From positions 27,873,520 through 27,937,519 of the forward strand of contig NC_023758.2 of assembly GCF_000499845.2 (NCBI RefSeq): DNA of 64,000 nucleotides. Reading direction: 5' to 3'. Below the pieces are notes generated by a model. It worked only from the letters and a program-made list of their open reading frames with translations. It had not been told where the DNA came from and searched no databases. Numbering within the stretch: position 1 is the stretch's first letter; the number at the start of each line of letters is the position of its first letter. Origin of the DNA: Phaseolus vulgaris. Its lineage: Eukaryota; Streptophyta; Magnoliopsida; Fabales; Fabaceae. Positions 57,799 to 64,000 of this stretch are shown in pieces. The position numbers were made by a program, and so were the translations under genes.

Positions 57799-60006
57799 AA
57801 GGAACCATCCTTATCACCCTCCTTAACACCTTTCACAAACTCTGTATCTCTCTCTTCCATACATAGGTATTCTTTGACAACTTCCTTTTCATCCCATTGA
57901 CAGGCTAAACCTGCTAATTTCCCAATATCCCATAAATCAAAAGGTTTCGCCCCAGTGCCTTGATCACATATTCGTAGGTTGCAATTGTTTATATCCCCAT
58001 CTGATATTGAAGGAGAATTCTTACCTCCTCTAAGGTGCGGGAGGGATCCCGAAAGGGATTGTCTCTTACTGATTCTTGCAGACCGTCTTGGAATCGAGGA
58101 AGACTCCCCCAATTCGGTGAGCCCCTTAACCTTGCGCTGGCGGGGTGGGGATGTAAATAGCCCTGGAATGTGCATCGCTACATCTTCTGTGTTGGTTCCC
58201 CCTGCAAATTGTCACCTTCACTAGAACCTTGAGACGCTGCTTTTTCATTCTGTACGTGGTCCTCCCTCTTCTTTGTCACCAAACTACTCTCCACAGGCGA
58301 GTTTCGCACCCAATTCCCTTCAGAGAGCATTGTGGTCTTCCTTTTGCTTGTTTCCCTCCTTTCATGCCCCTAGAAACCCACTAGCGAGGTAGGCACTTCC
58401 TTCCTCGCATACGGTGAACTCCTTCACAGACCCTGACCCAAACGCACCAGCTCCATCCTGAGCGTGGGATGGATTGGGGACCCACTCCTTACCAAGTTGG
58501 GCCTCCACTGTCCTTTCTTGGCCCAAACCATAACAGGTAGTCATATGGGCAAAGAGAAACCCTAGGTCAAAGTCTGATATCCCAAGGTCAGCAAGGGCAT
58601 GACTGCTATTGCAGACAGGAGAGCATGCATTGGCAGAGAGAAACCCTAGGTCAAAGTCTGATATAGCCGTCTGTCCCTTACATTCCTCTTCCGTGATAGG
58701 AGGACAACTTTTCCACTGGCTATCGCTGCTACCTATAGGTGATTCCTTAAAAATCGTCTTTGTCGTATGTGATCCCACTATACCACCTACCTCTGCCTGG
58801 CCGTCATCGTCCTCCCCTTTTGATCGGGAAAACACACCTCCCCATTGCCTGAGCTCCTCCTCACAGCTCATGATAGATAACGAAGATTCTTCGACGTAGG
58901 TTTCTGATGATGAGACGCTATCAGACGAGTCAAAGAGGTTACACTTACAGGTTCCTCCATAGACTGATGGGGACTCCTCCTCCATGACAATGTTGTACGT
59001 GAGGTCATTGATCCTCATATTCTTCATCCATCTAAAGTTGCAGTTCTGAAATGTGCATACTTGCAATCTAGCAAATTCTAGGTTTTCCCAAGTTAACGTA
59101 GCCACATCAATAGACACCAGCGATGCCTCCTCCCCCCCCCCCCCCCCACCTTCTTGAAGCAGTCCTTGTTCCACAAGGAGATAGGTAAGCCATAACACCT
59201 GACCCAGACATTTCTGTGATCCGCTACAGTAGCTTCCGTCCATGGTTGCATGCTAACAAAAACGCTATCGAACCAATCTTTATTATACGAGATCAGAGCT
59301 TCCATATCCTCCCCTTCCTTTGGGGTCAACAAAGCTAGGTTGTCCCCCAGGTACCTCGCTCGTAGCATGTTCATACCCCCTTTCACAAGCTCCTCTCCCA
59401 GCTGGTCAAAACATATAACATCCTTGAACTGGCCGACGACACTTCTTTTCATCCAAGGTAGGGTGTGTTGTTGCACTCTGACAACTGGTCCCCTCCACCT
59501 CTCCTGAACAACGCCTTTGACAGCTTCAGCATAGGACTTTTGACCTTTCTTCTCCACCCATACCTCCTTCCTATTCTTCTTCCCGAATAACCCGTGTTCC
59601 TTCTGATTCACCTCCCTGTTATCCCTCTTAATCCCCGATGCCTGGTTCCTCAAATTCCTCCTCTCATATCTTTCGGGCTCCAACTGATTTCTATGGTACT
59701 TCGGTACGTTCACAAAGAGCTTCATGTTTCCAACATAGATTTGGTCTAGCTCACTCTCCAAACCCTTCACATTTCTCACTTCAAAGAATCTCACGAACCC
59801 AAACCTTCTCCCCCATTTGTTTAGCCTTCGGGAAATAAAGACTTCTTTCACCCTGTCCCATCTTTGGAAGACCTAAATCATGTCTGCTTCTTCATAGCTG
59901 TTTGGGAAATTAGAGAAAAAGAACGTTGTGAAGTCTTGTGTGATGAACCGTGATCACCGTGCTATCTACTAGTGTTTGCTCTGTTATTAGCTTTCGTGGC
60001 AGCCAT
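57792..60006 (-). pseudogene. LINE ORF1: RRM-type nucleic-acid-binding protein
   Basis: ORF1 proteins coat LINE RNA. The start MAATKANNRAN is at 60006. The next frame shows TTFFFSNFPNSYEEAD, a stop, then an RRM core with GRRFGFVRFFEV (RNP1-like) near 59800. A DUF4283-like region WVRCYGLPISLWN follows near 59195. A 16-base C tract (59132-59147) then shifts frame and gives a false poly-Gly run. The frame continues with ASLVSIDVATLTWENLEFARLQV-like sequence, an acidic Ser-rich linker with a repeated DFDLGFL motif (58680 and 58570), a break near 58360, and the C-terminal SARISKRQS and LAGLACQWDEK to TAA at 57794-57792. The DFDLGFL segment is part of an internal ~90-bp duplication. Confidence 0.82.
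59132..59147 (+). repeat. Poly-C tract (16 nt) in LINE ORF1
   Basis: An uninterrupted run of 16 C on the plus strand (G on the coding strand) at the ORF1 frameshift. Confidence 0.95.
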
Positions 60007-60323
60007 GATTTTTTTTGCTAGCTTCACCAAGCTCTCGAACAACTTTTTGCCTCACTTCTAACTCCTATTTCTCTCCCTTAAAGTTTTCTTTCTTTCTCTT
60101 TGCACCTCTTTCTGCTTTTTGAGAACGAGCATCCAAGATAAGAAAATAAAGTCCAAGCAAAAGCGGTTCAAGAATCTTGCTTTTTAACACGCCAATGGAA
60201 ATCTGCTGTATCCTACGCTCCACCAACGTCTACCCCTCCAGTCATAACAAAATTACACCCTCACCCACGCATCACTTTCTTTCTTTTTTTCTGCACCCAT
60301 GTGTCTTCACTCCATTATTATCT

Positions 60324-60335
60324 TTGGATCCACAT
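60324..60335 (+). repeat. 12-bp target-site duplication, right copy
   Basis: TTGGATCCACAT, the partner of 53054-53065. Confidence 0.95.
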
Positions 60336-60634
60336 AATCCATTTTTTGTGAAACCACATCCTATGTAGCATATCATAAAGAAACTCTCATCTGGCTGAGT
60401 CATATGCTTTTTCGAAATCCACTTTTAAGCACAACCCACTCTTCCTACCCCTCCTTAGATCCTCTACCACCTCATTTGCCATAAACACGCTATCAAGAAT
60501 CCTTTTGTCTTGTAGGAATGTCGATTGACTATCATCAACAATTGATGGTAGTACTTTCTTAATCCTACCAGCCAGCACCTTTGATATGATTTTGTACATA
60601 GCATCCACTAAAGAAATTAGTCTATATTGCTCAA
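60336..60634 (-). mobile_element. Older LINE copy, 5' part (RT first half)
   Basis: The minus strand reads QYRLISLVDAMYKIISKVLAG, then DDSQSTFLQDKRILDS and LKVDFEKAYDSA, ending at WIMWIQ beside the TSD. Similarity begins abruptly at QYRLIS (about 60634), so the older LINE was itself 5'-truncated on insertion. A convincing outer TSD was not found. Confidence 0.88.
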
Positions 60635-60706
60635 CAATTAAATCAAAGTGCCTTTGGATTTACAGTAAAATAATGTGCACATCAACTAATCCAATCTTAT
60701 CAGATG

Positions 60707-61368
60707 TGTACCGGTACGGGGCGAGGCCGGGACCCACCTGACTACCCGATGCCCAGTCAACCTGACCGAGATCAGGGGAACCTGGCTGAGACCTTAGAAG
60801 ACTTGGCCGGCTGGCCGAGACCTTGGAAAACTTGGCCACAGGCCGAGACCTTAGAAGACTTGGCCGGCTGGCCGAGACCTTGGAAGACTTGGCCGACTGT
60901 CCGAAAGGTCGAGACCTTAGAAGACTTAACTAAGACGACCGAGACCACAAGGATTTGGCCGATGGCCGAACCCTATTACAATTAACACTCAAACCAAGAT
61001 CAGTAAAGTTAATCCATCATCAAGAAGTAGGTAATGCAACCCTAAGCGGTATCTACCTCGATAAACGGGCCCAACAAGGTAGGCCCATTAGAATAATATA
61101 AATAGCGCGCATCCCAAGGAGTAAGGTATGTCATTTATTACTGTTCACCTACCTGAGAGCTGACCACCCGCTTTACTGACTTGAGCGTCGGAGTGCCTTC
61201 GCAGGTATCCCCACCATCCGGTGTTCGCCTGACGACCGTGTGCCGAGTGCCGAAGGATAAGCAGGAGGACGAGAAGAATCCCAGTTCATCACCCAGTCAC
61301 CTGCCCGACCGAAGGAAGAAGAAGAAGATTTCAACAGTTCTCTAGGTCCCATCTCCCTAGCAGGAACA
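60707..61368 (+). mobile_element. Solo LTR of a Gypsy-type element
   Basis: It starts TGTACCGGTACGG and ends GCAGGAACA, flanked by an exact AGATG duplication (60702-60706, 61369-61373). It is GC-rich against its surroundings, with a TATA box TATAAATA at 61097-61104 and a TTGAGCGTCGGAGTGCC motif near 61182, as in Tat/Ogre-type LTRs. Internal tandem units (GGCCGAGACCTTRGAAGACTT) occur five times at 60785-60935. No internal domain remains, so LTR-LTR recombination removed it. Confidence 0.9.
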
Positions 61369-61373
61369 AGATG

Positions 61374-63235
61374 CAATGTATAATCTCACTGTTTCAATTT
61401 TTATTGTCTTATTTGGACCTCTAAATCCTTTATCTTTTAATTTACAAGTTTTCATCTATAAAACCAGTCAATGTCTCCACATAGAATCGATTATGTATTA
61501 TGTTAATCTCTTAGGTTTGAAGTCTTGCTGCTTCAACTGTATTATGGAGCTAATATTAAGCATTTGTACTTGGCTCTGTTTAGGATATTTGGGATTTTGA
61601 TGTACTATATAATCTGTCGTGGTACATAAGGCAGTGATTGCAGATTGCTGTAAATAGATGTACCTAGTGTAGTTTTAAGGTTACTTGTATCTGCAGTATT
61701 ATGCTTTGGATCAGCATCAGTCTTGGCCTTTGTCAAGCACTGTGCGGCTGTGGCTTTACATGTTCATTTTGATTGTAGATATAATCTAAAAATGGAGTCT
61801 GATATCAGGCAGAGGATGAAAGAACGTGTTCTTCTTTCGGCTTATCAGGGAAGGACCTTCAGACTTTAGAGCTAATTGGTGTTGATCTCGAAAGATTATG
61901 ACATCTTATGAGAAATGGATATAGTTCTATTTATTCTAATTACTCTCCCTGAATTCTAATTGGATTGTATAAACGGTTAGTTTTAGTTCATGACGTGGAT
62001 GTTTGTTTGGGATTGTTGCTTTTCATTAGCACACAATTCTGAAAACACCAAAATATGTCATTCTTTATCGTTTTAGCTATTTTCTTGGAAATCCCGGTAG
62101 ATTTTTGCTGGACAGAATTAGATAATTCAGTACTTAATTAATATCTCATTTATAGCCTATATATATATATATATATTAATGATTTATGCTCTTATAGGCT
62201 GTAGTTGTATCTTTAGATTGATTTAATCCTTATTGGTGATTCAATTTGCATTTCGGACATAATTAATTTATGCTCTATTTGCAGGATAAATGTTAATCCT
62301 CATTCATTCGATGAAAATTTTGATTCAATGTTTTACTGATAGAAAATGTCCTGGCTATTTATCAAGAGATTTTCACTTTGGTGCTTCAACGTCAAAAGAT
62401 GTAGGATCAACTATAAACAACGGTGCATTAAAATCAAATGATTGTTTTATGTCCGGTAATTTATAGACTATCATTACCCCGCTACTTCTTGTTAGTTTTT
62501 GTTTTTACTACCCTTGTTTCCCAACATGTTGGTTTAGAATTGGTTCTGAGTATTCGGTTTCGTAATTATATTTTGCGAATCAGATGTTGTGGGAAGATGT
62601 GGTGGATTATAGTTTGATCCTCCTGCTTTGTAAGTTAATGGACTGAACATTTTGTTTCGATAATTACTAATTAATTCTCAGGGAGGAACATATGCACCAT
62701 GTTATGTACTTTCTATAATCGATATTGAATATCTATGTAGTAAGTAATTTACTGTCGAATGTTTCGTAGTCTAACATAATGGCCGAAGATGATGTGTTGC
62801 CGCATTTCAAACACGGCCTTTTAGTGAAAATCCTCTTCCATTATTTTTCCCAAGCAAAAATTGGTTCCTAAAATATTTATATTCGGGGTATCTAATAGTG
62901 AGAATTTTTGGACAATATTGAAATTGTTCATGGTTGGATGTAAAAGTGTCAACATCCAAGGCCTACAAGGTTTTAGTCTTTTAGCTATTTCATAGCACTA
63001 TTCGTTTTATACTATTTTTTTCATAGTTTTTTTTTAATTCATATGTTGTATGAGTTTAAATTTCAATGACCTTATTTGATATATTTTGGTATATTTTTAT
63101 CAATGATATGTTTTATCAATTGATAGAATGTTATATTTATTTATTTATTGAAAAATTACTTTAACAAACATAAATAAACAAATACAATAGATGTAAATAT
63201 ACATGTGGTTGAAAAAATACATGAATAAAAAAAAT
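61374..63235. other. Intergenic or UTR-like DNA
   Basis: No protein domain seen. Base composition is less extreme than other spacers, and an ATG with a 24-codon frame (MESDIRQRMKER) occurs at about 61792, so part of an untranslated or intronic region cannot be excluded. A short (TA)n lies at 62159-62176. Confidence 0.5.
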
Positions 63236-63763
63236 GTTTATGGTTTTGAAACTTATTTTACGAAGGCTTTGAACCTTAAGGTATTTTACGATGTTTTAAA
63301 ACCTATGCTATTTTATGGAGGTTCCGAAACTTAAGATATTTTATAGGAGTTTTGAAACCCATGATATTTTACCGAGCTTCTGAAATCTATGATATTTTAT
63401 GAAAGTCCTAAAACCAATGATACTCTACCAACATTTTGAAACCCATGATATTTTACAGGCATTTTGAAACCTATGATATTATACGAAGGTTTTGAAACTC
63501 ATGGTATTTTTTGGAAGTTTTATAACCCATGATTTTATGGAAGGTTTGAAATTCATGATATTTTAAAAAGGTTCTTAAACCCAACGTATTTAATGGGGGT
63601 TTTGAAAGACTTTTTCTGGAATTTAAACAAATCTCGGGAAACACATTCTCCAATGATGGTTTATCGGAAAAAACTGTAACTCCGAGTAAATTACTTAATG
63701 GAGGTTTTAACCTTTGATAATGTAAAAATAAACCCCGATAAAACCATTTTTTTTCTTGTAGTG
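63236..63763. mobile_element. CACTA-type terminus with long subterminal array
   Basis: About twelve units of GTTTTGAAACCCATGATATTTTACG occur at a spacing of 30-40 bp. The array ends in TTTTTTTTCTTGTAGTG (63747-63763), whose complement CACTACAAGAAAA is the canonical CACTA end. The other terminus was not identified. Confidence 0.78.
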
Positions 63764-64000
63764 AGTATTTTGTAAAGGTTCAACAATAAACCTTTGTAAT
63801 TTAACGAAGGTTAAAAAAATCACCGTTATTTTACTGAGATATTAGAATAACCTTTGGAATTCGACGAAGGTTAAAAACGCCTCTATTATTATGTTGAGGT
63901 TTTAGGATAAACCTTTGGAACTTAACAAAAGTTTAAAAAAAGAAATTCTTTATTGAGATTTTATAATAAACCTTTAAAATTTGACAAAAGTTAAAAAACT
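63764..64000. repeat. Second subterminal-type array, AATAAACCTTTGGAATTTGACGAAGG units
   Basis: Four or five units of about 60 bp share ATAAACCTTTGGAA and GACGAAGGTTAAAAA, a different repeat from the preceding array. They start directly after the GTAGTG end and run off the window. Suggests one CACTA-type element nested in or next to another. Confidence 0.65.

Larger units (their letters stand above)
53066..60323 (-). mobile_element. Near full-length L1-type LINE (7.26 kb) nested in the older LINE
   Basis: It is bounded by the TSD TTGGATCCACAT on both sides and ends in a short A tail (T run at 53065-53071). In minus orientation it has a ~317-bp 5' UTR, ORF1, ORF2 and a ~1.08-kb 3' UTR with terminal stem-loop. 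It interrupts ORF2 of the older LINE in the codons just before GCLES. Only a handful of lesions break ORF2, so it was probably intact at insertion. Both LINEs share orientation and family but differ widely in sequence, so this is not a recent duplication. Confidence 0.95.

Noticed and set aside
49940..60700. Outer TSD of the older LINE
   Set aside because: GGATTTA occurs on both sides but the match is short and not adjacent to both ends.

Overview
The window looks like repeat-rich nuclear DNA from a flowering plant. It is AT-rich and its genes have plant-type GT-AG introns. It holds Copia, Ty3/Gypsy, L1-type LINE and CACTA elements nested inside one another. A legume is my best guess, judged from the style of the CACTA, Gypsy and LINE copies; this is inference, since no species marker was found. 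No bacterial, organellar, CRISPR, rRNA or tRNA feature was seen.

Layout. 1-5.7 kb: a decayed Copia element split by a 3.9-kb CACTA transposon (645-4535, TSD GTA) that carries one captured exon of a TSO1-like/CXC (TCX) transcription factor gene. 5.8-5.9 kb: a lone terminal exon of VPS25 (ESCRT-II). 6-9.8 kb: intergenic DNA with degenerate palindromic repeats. 9.8-21.1 kb: a minus-strand Gypsy element (TSD ATATA) with an extra antisense ORF; a smaller plus-strand Gypsy (12692-16168, TSD CTGGC) is nested in it and has lost RT and RNase H in frame. 21-31 kb: AT-rich DNA, a long (TATTTA)n array, truncated LINEs and a degenerate CACTA-like element. 31-37.4 kb: the only clearly intact genes, two class-3 (sn-1 diacylglycerol-type) lipase paralogs arranged tail to tail. 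A third, deleted copy lies at 46 kb. 39-49 kb: Copia remnants, microsatellites, a foldback element and a chimeric Copia/LINE unit. 50-60.6 kb: a near full-length 7.26-kb LINE (53066-60323) inserted into an older LINE copy of the same orientation, with a 12-bp TSD. 60.7-61.4 kb: a solo LTR (TSD AGATG). 63.2-64 kb: CACTA-type subterminal repeat arrays.

How it fits together. The host functions visible are lipid hydrolysis (the lipase cluster) and a trace of endosomal sorting (VPS25). Almost everything else is a stratified transposon record, and exact target-site duplications give the insertion order. The strongest unexpected signals are: a stem-loop just upstream of the poly(A) tail of the LINE copies, whose stem sequence changes while pairing is kept; a retrotransposed-looking chimera fusing Copia integrase, a Copia gag zinc knuckle and a LINE 3' end; an ORF1/ORF2 overlap ATGCTAA in the large LINE; and a lipase duplicate in which exon 1 is strongly diverged at replacement sites while the following 336 bp is almost identical.
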